DNA from: Vibrio rumoiensis
GTDB taxonomy: Bacteria > Pseudomonadota > Gammaproteobacteria > Enterobacterales > Vibrionaceae
Assembly (NCBI RefSeq): GCF_002218045.2
Contig: NZ_AP018687.1
Coordinates: 1-64,000, forward strand
Direction: 5' to 3'
Length of the DNA: 64,000 nt
Shown: positions 47,848 through 57,705 of the stretch, in pieces
How the letters are laid out: each line of letters begins with the position of its first letter
Position numbering within the stretch: the first letter of the stretch is position 1
Position numbers and translations under genes: made by a program
Notes under the pieces: generated by a model
The model's database searches: none
Told to the model about the DNA's origin: nothing
The model's input: only the letters and a program-made list of their open reading frames with translations

Positions 47848-48592
47848 CTAGGGAGTCACGTAGTCTTGTAGCCCCTTCAACAGTGCATCAAATGTCACCT
47901 TGCAGCTCGGGTTATTGCGCAGATCTTCGTGCATGGTGAGCCAGGTCTCCAGGCTCAGCGGAATGCTGCCAGGCAATATGTTCACCAGATTCAGGTCGCG
48001 CGCCGCTATATGCATTTGGCACACGCCAATACCGCAGCCAGCTCGGATCAGCGCAATCTGTGCCATGTCGTTGTCGGTACGCACCGCAAAGTTTTCGCGG
48101 TTCCAGATTGGGAATGCCTTGCGTGCGGCACGCACGAACGGCGTCTCTTCATCAAAGCCAATCAGCGCGTGCTGAGCCAGATCAGCCAGAGAGCTGGGAG
48201 TCCCGTGCTTGTCCAGATAGCGTTTGTGCGCATGAAAGCCAAGTGGCATCACTCCAACGCATCGGGCAATTAGTTGCTCCTGTCTGGGCTGTGTCATGCG
48301 CACGGCGATGTCGGCTTCGCGCTGCAGGAGGTCCTGCACCCTGTTGGTCAGCACCAGTTCTACCGTCAGGTCCGGGTGTGTGTCCTGCAGTTTCGCCAGG
48401 ATAGGTGGTAATACCTCTTGCCCTATCACCTCGCTGGCCGTAACTCGCACTGTGCCTTGGATACCTGAGCCTTGGCTTTCGGCCGCGCGCTTCAGCGCAG
48501 CGGCAGCGCTGTACATGGTCAGGGCAAACGGCTGCAGCGCTAGCGCCGCCTCGGTGGGTAGTAGCCCCGTTTGCGAACGGGTAAACAGCGTC
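47848..48592 (-). pseudogene. LysR-type regulator, C-terminal part, split by the IS66 element
   Basis: The substrate-binding domain is complete (GTVRVTASEVIGQEVLPPIL, ending LLKGLQDYVTP). The frame continues upstream as LFTRSQTGLLPTEAALALQP, the end of the LysR helix-turn-helix, up to the IS66 end at 48593. The rest of the helix-turn-helix resumes at 63980-64000 (ALGVT). Target duplication ACAGCGTC at 48585-48592. It probably once controlled the neighbouring catalase or another gene; now it is broken. Confidence 0.9.
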
Positions 48593-48641
48593 GTAAGCGT
48601 CCGGCAATCCCATCTTGAGATAGACCCAGTGTCGAGGCATC

Positions 48642-49046
48642 GTGTGCACGATGAACATCACGCACACTATGGCGAACGACACGATCGCCCAGCGCCCCAA
48701 GCGGCACTACTACTCCCCGGAACTTAAAGGCCAGATCGTGGCCGAATGCCAGGTCTCCGGCGCGTCAGTGGCCGGCGTAGCGCTTGCACACGGAATCAAC
48801 GCCAACATCGTTCATCGCTGGATGCGCGAGCAAGCAGACTCCCTGTTGCCAGCGCCCCGGAATGAGTTCGTTGCGCTGAATCTGCCTCCACCAGTTGAAC
48901 AGCTCCCAGCAACCGAGACCAGCTCGCCGCCCGTGTCGCGTGCGATTCGCGTTGATGTTCGGCGCAGCGCCAGCGTAGTCACCGTGAACTGGCCCCTGGA
49001 AGATGCAGCGTCATGTGCAGCGTGGCTGCGCGACTGGCTCCGATGA
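48642..49046 (+). CDS. tnpA: IS66 TnpA (OrfA)
   Basis: 134 aa helix-turn-helix protein: YYSPELKGQIVAECQVSGAS, then VALAHGINANIVHRWMRE. Accessory protein of IS66 transposition. The start could also be the later ATG at 48651 or 48669. Its stop overlaps the start of tnpB (ATGA). Confidence 0.85.
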   Translation: MCTMNITHTMANDTIAQRPKRHYYSPELKGQIVAECQVSGASVAGVALAHGINANIVHRWMREQADSLLPAPRNEFVALNLPPPVEQLPATETSSPPVSRAIRVDVRRSASVVTVNWPLEDAASCAAWLRDWLR

Positions 49047-49375
49047 TCCGCATTGATGCGCTGTGGCTCTCCACCGAGCCGCTGGACATGCGAGCAGGCA
49101 CCGAGACGGCGCTCGCCCGGGTAGTGGCTGTCTTTGGCGCAGCGCGCCCACACCACGCCTATCTGTTCGCCAATCGACGAGCCAACCGCATGAAGGTGCT
49201 GGTGCACGACGGCATCGGTGTCTGGCTGGCGGCCCGGCGCCTGAATAGCGGCAAGTTCGTCTGGCCGCGCGATGCCGCCACCACCGCCACACTCAGCCGA
49301 ACGCAGTTCGATGCGCTCGTGCTGGGCCTGCCCTGGAAGAACGTCGGCGAGGCTGGAGTCATCACTGTACTTTGA
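49043..49375 (+). CDS. tnpB: IS66 TnpB (Orf2)
   Basis: 110 aa: MIRIDALWLSTEPLDMRAGT, then FANRRANRMKVLVHDGIGVWL and KFVWP. This is the standard IS66 Orf2 protein, complete and of normal length; needed for transposition, mechanism unknown. Confidence 0.9.
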   Translation: MIRIDALWLSTEPLDMRAGTETALARVVAVFGAARPHHAYLFANRRANRMKVLVHDGIGVWLAARRLNSGKFVWPRDAATTATLSRTQFDALVLGLPWKNVGEAGVITVL

Positions 49376-49427
49376 GTGCTCCGGTCGTTGGCCAGGCAAT
49401 CAGCGCTTGCACCGATGCGCGAATGTG

Positions 49428-50191
49428 ATGTTAGCCGCATCATCTTCTCCCGTGATCACCGCAGACCACCTTGACACCCTGGAGCCGCAGCAGATGCGAG
49501 CGGCCCTGCTGTCGTTGATGGGTGAGCTGGCCGAGCGAGACGGCGTGATCGCACGCCAGGGCCAAGAGGCGGTCTTCAAGCAGGCGCAGATCGACAAGCT
49601 CACGCACGAGAACGCACTGCTCAAGCGCATGAAGTTCGCCGCACAGTCGGAGCGCTTCAGCGCCGAGCAGAAGAGCCTGCTCGATGAATCGCTGGATGAG
49701 GACCTGCAGGCGGTGGCCGATGAGATCGAGCAGGCCACGCCGCCAGTGGCAGGCCGCCAAGACAAGCAAGTCCCCAAACGCGCACCCCTGCCGGCCAACC
49801 TGTCGCGGCGCGAGATCCGCCACGAGCCCGAGTCCACCACCTGCGCCTGCGGTTGCCAGATGAAGCGCATCGGCGAGGACGTGGCCGAGAAGCTGGACTA
49901 CGCGCCCGGCGTGTTCACGGTGGAGCGCCACATCCGGGGCAAGTGGGCCTGTGCCCAGTGCGAGACGATTCACCAGGTGCCTGTCGATCCTCACATCATC
50001 GACAAAGGCATCCCTACCACTGGGCTACTGGCGCAAGTGCTGGTGGCCAAGTACGCCGACCACCTGCCGCTGTACCGCCAGGAAGCGATCTTCGGCCGCG
50101 CCGGCCTAGCCATCCCCCGCTCCACGCTGGCGCAATGGGTGGGCTCGTGTGGCGTGCAGTTGCAGCCACTGGTTGACGCCATGAGGACAGA
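49428..50191 (+). pseudogene. tnpC: IS66 transposase tnpC, 5' part
   Basis: Begins MLAASSSPVITADHLDTLEP; contains the leucine-zipper region, the zinc-finger CACGCQMKRIGEDVAEKLDY and the start of the catalytic domain, and stops at DAMRTE where the Tn3-family transposon enters. Codon-perfect continuation (LLQRRVLHADETPVSM) starts after the transposon at 61513. Together 524 aa, the normal size. Confidence 0.95.
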
Positions 50192-50234
50192 GGCTAAATT
50201 TGCCCAACGCGCCAAAAATGTAAAGTTAGCTTTA
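50192..50234 (+). repeat. Left terminal inverted repeat of the Tn3-family transposon
   Basis: Matches the right end at 42 of 43 positions; the only difference is A/G at repeat position 23. Confidence 0.95.
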
Positions 50235-50244
50235 AATTCTAAAA

Positions 50245-53200
50245 TCACTCACTTGAATTCTCGTTCTCAATCAGCGCTTGCTTCCAATATTCTGGTTCAG
50301 CATATCGAGCAACCAATGCATCGATATCTATTTTTGAGGTTGATGGACTAAACTCAAAATTGCCATACATATTGATGTGCTGCCATGCAACGGGCGAAAT
50401 ACTGTGAAGCTGAGCCAGTGCATTTTGATCTCCTACTGTTTGCTTCTGTTCATAGACACGAGATAGCAGCACTGTGTTGTAGTAAATGACCGCGTTGGTG
50501 ATGAGCCGAGAGCATTCATTCCATATTTGCTGCTCCTCTTCTGTTTTTACTCTGAATTTTCCACCGTTAACAAATGCAACTGCTCGTCTAAGACGATGAT
50601 AGGCTTCGCCACGATTTAATGCTTTTTGTACACATTGACGTAAGCCAACATCGTCGACAAAGTCGAGAATGTATAGCGTTCGGCATATGTTTTCCAACTC
50701 CCATAATGCTTTCTTGGTCTGATTCTGACGCGAATAGCTCGAGAGTTTGCGAACAATCGTGGCTTGAGTAACATCTTTTTGAGCTAGCGATGCCATGATC
50801 CGTTGAATATTGGGCCATTCACGTTCAATCAATTCATCGTTGGTTTTTCGGGCAGGCTTTATTAGCCAGTCACCACACTCATTGGGATGTTGTGAGCCGA
50901 CTAACGTATCCATTTTCTTATGCAAATCACGATAACGAGGTGCAAAATGATATCCAAATGCATGCAAAATCCAAAAATTAACCTGATTGGTGCCATGGGT
51001 GTCAGTGGAATGCCGTTCTGGCTTTATATCAGAGGTATTGTTATGCAATAAATCGAAAACGTAATGGCTTTCATGTTCGTGAGTCCCAATAATCTTTGCA
51101 TTTATAGGAACATGATTTGCAACCAACGTGTAGGCGCTGACACCTTTCTGTAAACCAAAATACTTGGGAGAATATCGAGCGTTAAGGGTGTTAATTTGCG
51201 TTTCTATCCGCTGACCATCGCTACTTGAATGAAGTGTGTCCTGAATATCATAGAGATGAAATGCGGGTAGCTGGCTGGTCGCATTACTAATCGCATCATT
51301 AGCCGCTCGTAATGTCTCCAAGCGTAGATAATTTCTTGATGTCCCCGCCATTGATGCTGAGCTAAGGCCTGAAACCTCAGCCATTTTTGCTAACCCCATG
51401 TTTGTTCCCATCGCAACAATACAGGCGAAAATTTCACGGGGATCAGCTTCATGCTTTACATAACGATCTAATACATGGGTAAATGCATTTAAAAATCCAG
51501 TATTACCCGCAACAAACCACAGTAGATCCGCAATACCAATTCCTGGTAACTGGCTGTAAAAATCGCTATTAACGGATTCATCACTGCTCGGATAAAGCAG
51601 CTTCCAACGACGCTTTTCGGCAGCCCCAATTACTTTAATATGTTTGTTGACCCCATCAGAAATATGTTGGTTAATCGCACTATAACGTGCTGCTAGCATA
51701 GTATGAAATACAGCCAGAGTATCTTGGATAGGGGCCAATAAAATGGGTGCACCAATATCTTGCAATACTCGTTCTTTATCCTGCCATCTAAGATCGCTTA
51801 TTAAGTCATCTTCAAAGCGGCGAAATTCATTACTATGTTTAACGTACACATCACCCGCTTCCAGTGAGTTGCGTAGTAGGCGATAGACCAAAAACTCATA
51901 GCGATCTACATCAAGCGTTTTAAATGTTTTGCCCTCTTTACTAAACAAATATCGGCGTAAACCTTTAGGAATAATCTCAGTCGGAAATGAATTAGGGTCA
52001 GTTTGCCTTGGTGATTTTTCTGTGCGCAATAAGTTTTGTAAAAACGCGATAGCTTCAAGCAAAGGAGAGTCTTCTACACGTCCGGCAAAATCCAGATCAG
52101 TAAAAAGTTGCCTTAAGTTACGTTTGAATGTGGCGGATAATTTTGTGTAATGTGACCATTCAAATGCCGTTTTGTCGAAAGCAATATTGCGTAAGTAATC
52201 AGCAACTAATGGGAATCTCTCTTGTTCAAGCAATGCATAGGCTTTTTCTTTAATAATGGAAAAAGGTGTGTCATCGGTGATGGTGTCATCCGTAAACAGG
52301 CTCAATACATGACCCGCAGCCTGTAAATTTTTCGCTGCATTGGTAACCGCATTATTCATTGCTTCTTCAGCGGCACGCTTGGCCTGTTTCTCGTATTGAT
52401 CGACCCAATGGAGCAATGCTTCAATTAAGTTGTCATTAATTTGCTGAAACCGATGAAAAGCAAAAAACAGCAGATATAACTGTGCAGTCTCTTTTTTCAT
52501 GCGTTGAAGTTTATAAGTGGTATAAAACTTAACCATAGAAGCATAATACTTGCCGCTTTCATTGGAGATCCCCGCTGTTATGAGGAACTGCTTGGCAAAC
52601 TCATGTAGAGGCTGGAAAAACTGCCGCCGTGCGACTTCATGTCGCAATTCTTTATAACTGAAATCTTTAGCTTCATGTTTTAATGCGCTGACGCGAAATA
52701 CTCCTGACTCAGCCCGAAGCAAAGCCGCTAATTGCTGATCGATAAGTGAAGTCATGCAAGTGCTAAGTAATCGAGCAATACGGGTGCGTTCATAAGCCAC
52801 CACTCTACCAATCATCTCTTGCATATACCGATAACTGGGCATGACAATACGGTGTAATGCTAAGTATTGGGTTAATTCACGAAAGATAAAGATAGGTTGT
52901 GTCGATAACATCGCAACCCGCTGTGCTTTATCTTCCAAATCAACTTTTACCTCATTATCACATTGTTTATACTGGAATAAATCAAGAATTGCTCGTTGTT
53001 GTTCAGCCCTAATCGGTCTTGAGGGACTTTTCAGTCTTGAAAGCGTTTTGGTGGGAAAGTACAGCGCGGCAATGTAATCCAAGTCATTTAGTACTGACGA
53101 TTCTTGTTCATAACTGAAAAACTGCCGTTTGGCTTTGAAATAGCCCAGTTGCAATACTAAATGGGCTGCCACAGAAAACGTTCGGGTATTGTCGAATAGC

Positions 53201-53325
53201 TCGCGCTCTTTAGCACTTAAGTCAAAATATAATCGACGATCATCATCTGAGAAATGAGGTAATCCAAACAGTTCATCTATTTCATCAGTTGACAAAATAG
53301 ATAGCCGCCGAACATCATTTTTCAT
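50245..53325 (-). CDS. tnpA: Tn3-family transposase
   Basis: 1026 aa, full length for the family. N-terminal DNA-binding region (LSTDEIDELFGLPHFSDDDR) and C-terminal DDE domain with the usual block STDTHGTNQVNFWILHAFGY followed by FAPRYRDL. Catalyses replicative transposition between the terminal repeats. Its stop is 10 bp inside the left repeat. Confidence 0.95.
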   Translation of the reverse strand: MKNDVRRLSILSTDEIDELFGLPHFSDDDRRLYFDLSAKERELFDNTRTFSVAAHLVLQLGYFKAKRQFFSYEQESSVLNDLDYIAALYFPTKTLSRLKSPSRPIRAEQQRAILDLFQYKQCDNEVKVDLEDKAQRVAMLSTQPIFIFRELTQYLALHRIVMPSYRYMQEMIGRVVAYERTRIARLLSTCMTSLIDQQLAALLRAESGVFRVSALKHEAKDFSYKELRHEVARRQFFQPLHEFAKQFLITAGISNESGKYYASMVKFYTTYKLQRMKKETAQLYLLFFAFHRFQQINDNLIEALLHWVDQYEKQAKRAAEEAMNNAVTNAAKNLQAAGHVLSLFTDDTITDDTPFSIIKEKAYALLEQERFPLVADYLRNIAFDKTAFEWSHYTKLSATFKRNLRQLFTDLDFAGRVEDSPLLEAIAFLQNLLRTEKSPRQTDPNSFPTEIIPKGLRRYLFSKEGKTFKTLDVDRYEFLVYRLLRNSLEAGDVYVKHSNEFRRFEDDLISDLRWQDKERVLQDIGAPILLAPIQDTLAVFHTMLAARYSAINQHISDGVNKHIKVIGAAEKRRWKLLYPSSDESVNSDFYSQLPGIGIADLLWFVAGNTGFLNAFTHVLDRYVKHEADPREIFACIVAMGTNMGLAKMAEVSGLSSASMAGTSRNYLRLETLRAANDAISNATSQLPAFHLYDIQDTLHSSSDGQRIETQINTLNARYSPKYFGLQKGVSAYTLVANHVPINAKIIGTHEHESHYVFDLLHNNTSDIKPERHSTDTHGTNQVNFWILHAFGYHFAPRYRDLHKKMDTLVGSQHPNECGDWLIKPARKTNDELIEREWPNIQRIMASLAQKDVTQATIVRKLSSYSRQNQTKKALWELENICRTLYILDFVDDVGLRQCVQKALNRGEAYHRLRRAVAFVNGGKFRVKTEEEQQIWNECSRLITNAVIYYNTVLLSRVYEQKQTVGDQNALAQLHSISPVAWQHINMYGNFEFSPSTSKIDIDALVARYAEPEYWKQALIENENSSE

Positions 53326-53348
53326 GGTGCCCTCCCTATTTCACTACA

Positions 53349-53660
53349 TCAAATAATTTCCCGCTCCGCGAGATGTGCAAGTGGAACCATACTTTTATGT
53401 AAGATCCCAAATACAACGAATTGATGCTCATGTTGGATGTAATAGATGACATGACTTGAATAAGGGAAGCTAAACACATTCATGCGTACCTCGGGTCTAT
53501 TTTTCCCAAGGGTGGGTGTTTCAGCCAGCAGTTGAATCGTTTGTCTAAGTCCTGATAAATAGGTCTTCGACTGAGTCGTTCCCCATTGGGCTAACGTAAA
53601 GCGGTGAATACCTATCAGATCAGATTGTGCATCGGGCGTTAAATGATAAGTTACCGGCAT
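53349..53660 (-). CDS. ParE/RelE-type toxin
   Basis: 103 aa: MPVTYHLTPDAQSDLIGIHR, then LGKNRPEVRMNVFSFPYSSH, and VIYYI..FGILHKSM, the ParE pattern. ParE toxins poison gyrase. The ATG overlaps the last base of the antitoxin gene. Lies between tnpA and tnpR, a place where toxin-antitoxin pairs are often found in Tn3-family transposons. Confidence 0.85.
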   Translation of the reverse strand: MPVTYHLTPDAQSDLIGIHRFTLAQWGTTQSKTYLSGLRQTIQLLAETPTLGKNRPEVRMNVFSFPYSSHVIYYIQHEHQFVVFGILHKSMVPLAHLAEREII

Positions 53661-53920
53661 TAGTCATACTGCCCTGCGGCCAGCTCATCAAAAAAGGTAT
53701 TACCATCAACCAAATTGCCCATTTTGATGTCAGTTATGGCTTTCACCGCTTTGGATTGAAGCAAATGTAATTTTAGTGTCTCGATACTTTGGTATGCATC
53801 AGCTGAAATAACAACGGCCACAGGCTTGCCATTTTTATTAATTTGGATTGGAGCTTGTTGAGCTTTGAGCAACAAATCTCCAAAGTGAATTTTTGCTTCA
53901 TTGGCTGAAAGAGTGTTCAT
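53660..53920 (-). CDS. Phd/YefM-type antitoxin
   Basis: 86 aa: LSANEAKIHFGDLLLKAQQA, INKNGKPVAVVISADAYQS, the Phd/YefM fold, and a C-terminal tail that should wrap the toxin. It also represses the operon. The promoter region overlaps the res site upstream. Confidence 0.85.
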   Translation of the reverse strand: MNTLSANEAKIHFGDLLLKAQQAPIQINKNGKPVAVVISADAYQSIETLKLHLLQSKAVKAITDIKMGNLVDGNTFFDELAAGQYD

Positions 53921-53939
53921 TTATCACCTTTAAACGAAT

Positions 53940-54085
53940 CGTTCGATTCGCTCAATTTACACCAGTTGGGCGATAAAAGTCAAAAATGCACCCTATCAAA
54001 ATGTATACTATTTGATAGCTCTGGTTATTACCTATCAAAACTACTATCATAAGTGCATTATCAAAACCTTTAAAGAGATATGGTG
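53940..54085. other. Probable res site
   Basis: Between the divergent antitoxin and resolvase genes there are repeated CTATCAAAA motifs; CTATCAAAATGTATACTATT with TGATAG closes one dyad (about 53990-54018) and further half-sites follow. This is where TnpR would bind and recombine. Confidence 0.7.
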
Positions 54086-54089
54086 ATTT

Positions 54090-54710
54090 ATGTCCAAAGT
54101 TGGTTATGCTCGAGTGAGTTCCACGGGTCAAAGCTTAGAAGTGCAACTGGGCAAGTTACATCGAGCTGAGTGCAATAAGATATATCAAGAAAAACGCAGT
54201 GGGAGGACGGCTGAACGGTCTGAATTTCAATCTTGCATGAGTTATTTACGTGAAGGGGATACCCTAGTGGTAACCCGACTCGATCGTCTTGCTCGCTCAG
54301 TCGTCCACTTAGCCCAGATTGCTTCGCGTTTTCAAAGTGAAGGTATTGATTTGCTCGTTATCGATCAGAACATTGATACGAGCACTTCGACTGGGAGACT
54401 CATGTTCAATATGTTGGCTGCTATTGCTGAGTTTGAAAATGACTTGCGGACAGAGAGGCAAGCTGAAGGTATCGCAAAAGCACATGAAAATGGAGTTAAA
54501 TTTGGTAGGCCTGTAAAACTTACGGACACCTTAAAACAAGCAATTTATGATAAAAGAGCTGAGGGGGCCACTATTGGTCAGCTTGCCAAGGAGTATCACC
54601 TTGGAGAAGCTTCTATTTATCGGGCAATAAATTCAGTTAAGCAATCAATTGTTTCCCCCTACTCGATAGATGTTAAAGAGCTGCGAGATTATGGAAAATA
54701 TAAAACGTGA
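54090..54710 (+). CDS. tnpR: Serine resolvase
   Basis: 206 aa. N-terminal catalytic domain with the nucleophile Ser in MSKVGYARVSSTGQSLEVQ and the block RLDRLARSVVHLAQI, then GRLMFNMLAAIAEFENDLR, and a C-terminal helix-turn-helix (GATIGQLAKEYHLGEASIYR). Resolves cointegrates at the res site upstream. No gene in 54711-54828. Confidence 0.95.
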   Translation: MSKVGYARVSSTGQSLEVQLGKLHRAECNKIYQEKRSGRTAERSEFQSCMSYLREGDTLVVTRLDRLARSVVHLAQIASRFQSEGIDLLVIDQNIDTSTSTGRLMFNMLAAIAEFENDLRTERQAEGIAKAHENGVKFGRPVKLTDTLKQAIYDKRAEGATIGQLAKEYHLGEASIYRAINSVKQSIVSPYSIDVKELRDYGKYKT

Positions 54711-54886
54711 TTGATACTGACTATTGTATGTATTGACGTTTAAAATTAGCCTTACTGTATTAACGTAACATCAATAGGTATGATAAATTTTCCTTATCTA
54801 AAGAGCCTTAGCCTAACATTAATATTTCGGGTATACGGATTTAATGGTTGATGGGGCACCTTCACCCCATCAATCTGATACCACCC

Positions 54887-56176
54887 TCAGATGGTTGACA
54901 GATCGACTCCGTAGTTGAGTTCCTCTGCGAAGTCCGGCAGTCCGTAACCGATGGTTTTCTTGTAGAAAGGAGAGACCTTCGCAGTCGGTGCCTTCTTCTT
55001 GTGCTTCGTGGTGTAGAGCATTCGTGCCCGCATCACCTCGAAGGAGTAACCGCGCCCTTCACGGTTCTTGTCCTTGGCCAGTCGGTTGATGGACTCCGTG
55101 TAAGCGTTGGTGACGGGCATGTCCGTCTCGAAGTAGGTCATGGTCTCTTCGCGCCAGTTTCCCACTGCCCTGACCAGATCGCTCCAGACTTCCTTTTGGC
55201 CCTTCGGGATGGTGGCTATCCACTCGTCCAGGGCGGCTTCTGCCTGGAGCCGTGTGGTGGCGTCCCAGATGCCGTAGAAGCGCTCCTTGTGCTCGTAGGC
55301 GGCCAGCAGTTGCGGGAACGCGCCTGTCCAGGTCTCCATGATGAGGCGCTCCCGGTCTGAGACTTCGTGAGCGCGTTTCAGCAGGATTTTCCGGTCTCCC
55401 TTGAGAGTCCGGCTCTGGGACGGTTTCAGCTCCTTTCTGAGGCCCTTGCGCACTCTCTCTAGGGCATCGTTGGCCATGCGCACCACATGGAACTTATCGA
55501 CCACGATACGGGCCTGGGGCAGCACAGCCTTGACCGCTGCCCGGTAGGGGTTCCACATGTCCATGCTGACGATCTCGACCTTCTGCCGGTCTTTCAGCTT
55601 CATCAGGTAGTTGGTCACCACGTCCTGGCGGCGGGTGGCCAGCAGGTCGAGCAGGGTTCGCTCCTCAATGTTGGTCAGAATGCAGCGGTAGCGCTTGTTC
55701 AGGTATAGCTCGTCAATGCCCAGGATGCGGGGCGTCTCGAAGCGGTGCCAGCGCCCCAGGAACTCGGCGCGGGCGTTGAAGATGTCGCGCACCGTCTTCT
55801 CGTCCAGGCCGGTCTGTGCCGCCACAAAGGTGTAGGGGTGGTTGAAGGATTCCTTCTCCACGTACTCATGCAGCCGCAGTGTCATACGGAATCCGTCCAC
55901 CATCTCCGGTAGCTGGGGCCTGAATGTTGTCTTGCAGGCCCGGCAGGTGTATCGGCGGCGGACCACCCAGAGAGTGACCCGCTTGCCGTGGATGGGCAGA
56001 TCACGATAGGGAACGTCACGCTTGCCGAACCGTACGAACTCACCCTGCACGCCGCATTCCTCGCAGGCGATGGGATCGGGCACGTCCACCTGGAAGTGCA
56101 TTTCGTCGTCGGTTGATTTGCAGCCCAGTACTTGGTATTGCGGCAGGTGAAGGATGTTGTCGGGAAGTTCGGTCAT
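54887..56176 (-). CDS. tnpA: ISL3-family transposase
   Basis: 429 aa. N-terminal zinc finger (CEECGVQGEF with CRACKTTF), helix-turn-helix region, and the DDE_Tnp_ISL3 domain (LGIDELYLNKRYRCILTNIE, VSMDMWNPYRAAVKAVLPQA, NAYTESINRLAKDKNREGRG). Full length and undamaged. Confidence 0.95.
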   Translation of the reverse strand: MTELPDNILHLPQYQVLGCKSTDDEMHFQVDVPDPIACEECGVQGEFVRFGKRDVPYRDLPIHGKRVTLWVVRRRYTCRACKTTFRPQLPEMVDGFRMTLRLHEYVEKESFNHPYTFVAAQTGLDEKTVRDIFNARAEFLGRWHRFETPRILGIDELYLNKRYRCILTNIEERTLLDLLATRRQDVVTNYLMKLKDRQKVEIVSMDMWNPYRAAVKAVLPQARIVVDKFHVVRMANDALERVRKGLRKELKPSQSRTLKGDRKILLKRAHEVSDRERLIMETWTGAFPQLLAAYEHKERFYGIWDATTRLQAEAALDEWIATIPKGQKEVWSDLVRAVGNWREETMTYFETDMPVTNAYTESINRLAKDKNREGRGYSFEVMRARMLYTTKHKKKAPTAKVSPFYKKTIGYGLPDFAEELNYGVDLSTI

Positions 56177-56197
56177 GGTGTTGTATAGGCGTAGGTG

Positions 56198-56710
56198 TCA
56201 GTCAGATCCATCCGGCTCGGCATTGGTGTTTGCTTTTTTACCCAACAAACTGCTGGAAACGAAAAGTAAGGCACCGAGGACAATTGCAATATCAGCCAGG
56301 TTGAAGGCCGGCCAATGCCAATCTCGCCAATAGAAATCAAAGGAATCCACAACATAGCCGCGAAAGACCCGGTCAATCAGGTTGCCCATGGCGCCACCGA
56401 GGATAAGACTGTAAGCGATGGCTTCTCCTTTATGACGATTTTCAAGGATCAGGTTGATCAGAAAAATCGAGACCACTACCGCGATTCCGATAAAAAAGTA
56501 GCGCTGCCAGCCTCCACCATTCGCAAAAAGACTGAATGCGGCACCTGTGTTCCATAGGTGCACCCAGTTAAAGAACGGGGTCACCGAAACATACTCGCCA
56601 TAGGCCATTGATTGCTGCACCAGCCACTTTACAGCCTGATCAGACGCTGCCAGCAGGCCCGATATGGACAATAGGGCATACGGCGAGAGCTTTTTGCCAA
56701 TAATGAGCAT
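56198..56710 (-). CDS. lspA: Lipoprotein signal peptidase (signal peptidase II)
   Basis: 170 aa, four transmembrane helices. The catalytic aspartates are in GNLIDRVFRGYVVDSFDF and FNLADIAIVLGA. Removes signal peptides from prolipoproteins. An extra copy as transposon cargo; why it travels with a metal transporter is unknown. It lies 3 bp after the transporter gene. Confidence 0.95.
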   Translation of the reverse strand: MLIIGKKLSPYALLSISGLLAASDQAVKWLVQQSMAYGEYVSVTPFFNWVHLWNTGAAFSLFANGGGWQRYFFIGIAVVVSIFLINLILENRHKGEAIAYSLILGGAMGNLIDRVFRGYVVDSFDFYWRDWHWPAFNLADIAIVLGALLFVSSSLLGKKANTNAEPDGSD

Positions 56711-56713
56711 TAT

Positions 56714-57610
56714 TTAACCCTTCAACGCCAAAATGCGTCTGGCACCGTTAAGTACAATGCCCCCCGCGATGATGCCGATAATCAGATCCGGATAATTGGA
56801 ACCGGTCCACGCGACCAGGGCGCCGGCGGTGATGACCCCCAGGTTGATCACCACGTCGTTGGCCGAGAATATCCAGCTTGCCTTCATGTGCGCCCCGCCT
56901 TCCCGATGTTTGGATATGAGCAGCAGACAACTGGTATTGGCAATCAATGCGACGAATGCGATAGCCATCATCACCAGCGATTCAGGCTCACTACCGAATA
57001 CAAAGCGTCTCACCACCTCTACGAGCACGCCCACAGCCAAGATCAGTTGCAGTACACCAGCAAGATGCGCGGCACGTACCTGCATTTTCACGCTATGTCC
57101 AACCGCATAAAGGGCAAGCCCGTACACCGCCGCATCGGCAAAATTGTCCAGGGATTCTCCAATCAGGCCGGTGGACTGGGCGATCAGACCGGCAGTCATT
57201 TCCACCACGAACAGAAGTGCATTGATGCCGAGCAACCAGCGCAGGGTCCCGGATTCTTGCTTAGCAGAAGCTGCCGAAAACTCGGCGGCCTTGATGGTCT
57301 CCGGATTTGCAGCGACGGTTTCCTGAAGCGAGGCGCCTAGCCCCAAGGTCTTCAGTTTCGAGGTGACGGGCTCGACCTCGCCGTCATGCACGACCTTCAG
57401 CCGGCGGTTCGACAAGTCGAAGGACAGCGCCCGAATCTCCTCAAAGCCGTTCAGGGCTAGGCGAATCATTCGTTCTTCTGATGGACAGTCCATCTTCGGC
57501 ACGGCATAAACACTGACCCATCTCCCTGGCGCCTCGGAGGAGGCCTGTATATCGGTATCCGCTGCGGACGTTGCATCACCGCCACAGGCGCCACCACAGG
57601 ATTTGCTCAT
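56714..57610 (-). CDS. CDF-type cation transporter with one metal-binding-like N-domain
   Basis: 298 aa from MSKSCGGACG after GGAG. A Cys-rich start and one domain with MDCPSEE (residues 40-46) precede a CDF membrane domain of six helices (LLGINALLFVVEMTAGLIAQ, ESLDNFADAAVYGLALYAVG). It should export divalent cations. The 62821 gene is a relative with two such N-domains. Control: MerR-type promoter at 57645-57675. Confidence 0.9.
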   Translation of the reverse strand: MSKSCGGACGGDATSAADTDIQASSEAPGRWVSVYAVPKMDCPSEERMIRLALNGFEEIRALSFDLSNRRLKVVHDGEVEPVTSKLKTLGLGASLQETVAANPETIKAAEFSAASAKQESGTLRWLLGINALLFVVEMTAGLIAQSTGLIGESLDNFADAAVYGLALYAVGHSVKMQVRAAHLAGVLQLILAVGVLVEVVRRFVFGSEPESLVMMAIAFVALIANTSCLLLISKHREGGAHMKASWIFSANDVVINLGVITAGALVAWTGSNYPDLIIGIIAGGIVLNGARRILALKG

Positions 57611-57644
57611 GATACGACTCCACTTGAACAATGTTGTGGTACCA

Positions 57645-57675
57645 TTTAAAACTATAAAGCTACTATAAGGTCAAT
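57645..57675 (-). promoter_or_regulatory. MerR-type promoter of the transporter-lspA operon
   Basis: Minus strand: -35 TTGACC (57670-57675), a 19-bp spacer containing TATAGTAGCTTTATAG, -10 TTAAAT (57645-57650). The long spacer is typical of MerR-activated promoters. Confidence 0.85.
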
Positions 57676-57705
57676 AGAGTAAAGAATCCGTTGGGGAGGA
57701 GGCTG

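Noticed and set aside
49272..50351. IS66 transposase read as one 359-aa gene up to 50351
   Set aside because: The last 50 codons run into the Tn3 transposon; the true frame is broken at 50191 and resumes at 61513. The upstream extension before 49428 overlaps tnpB.
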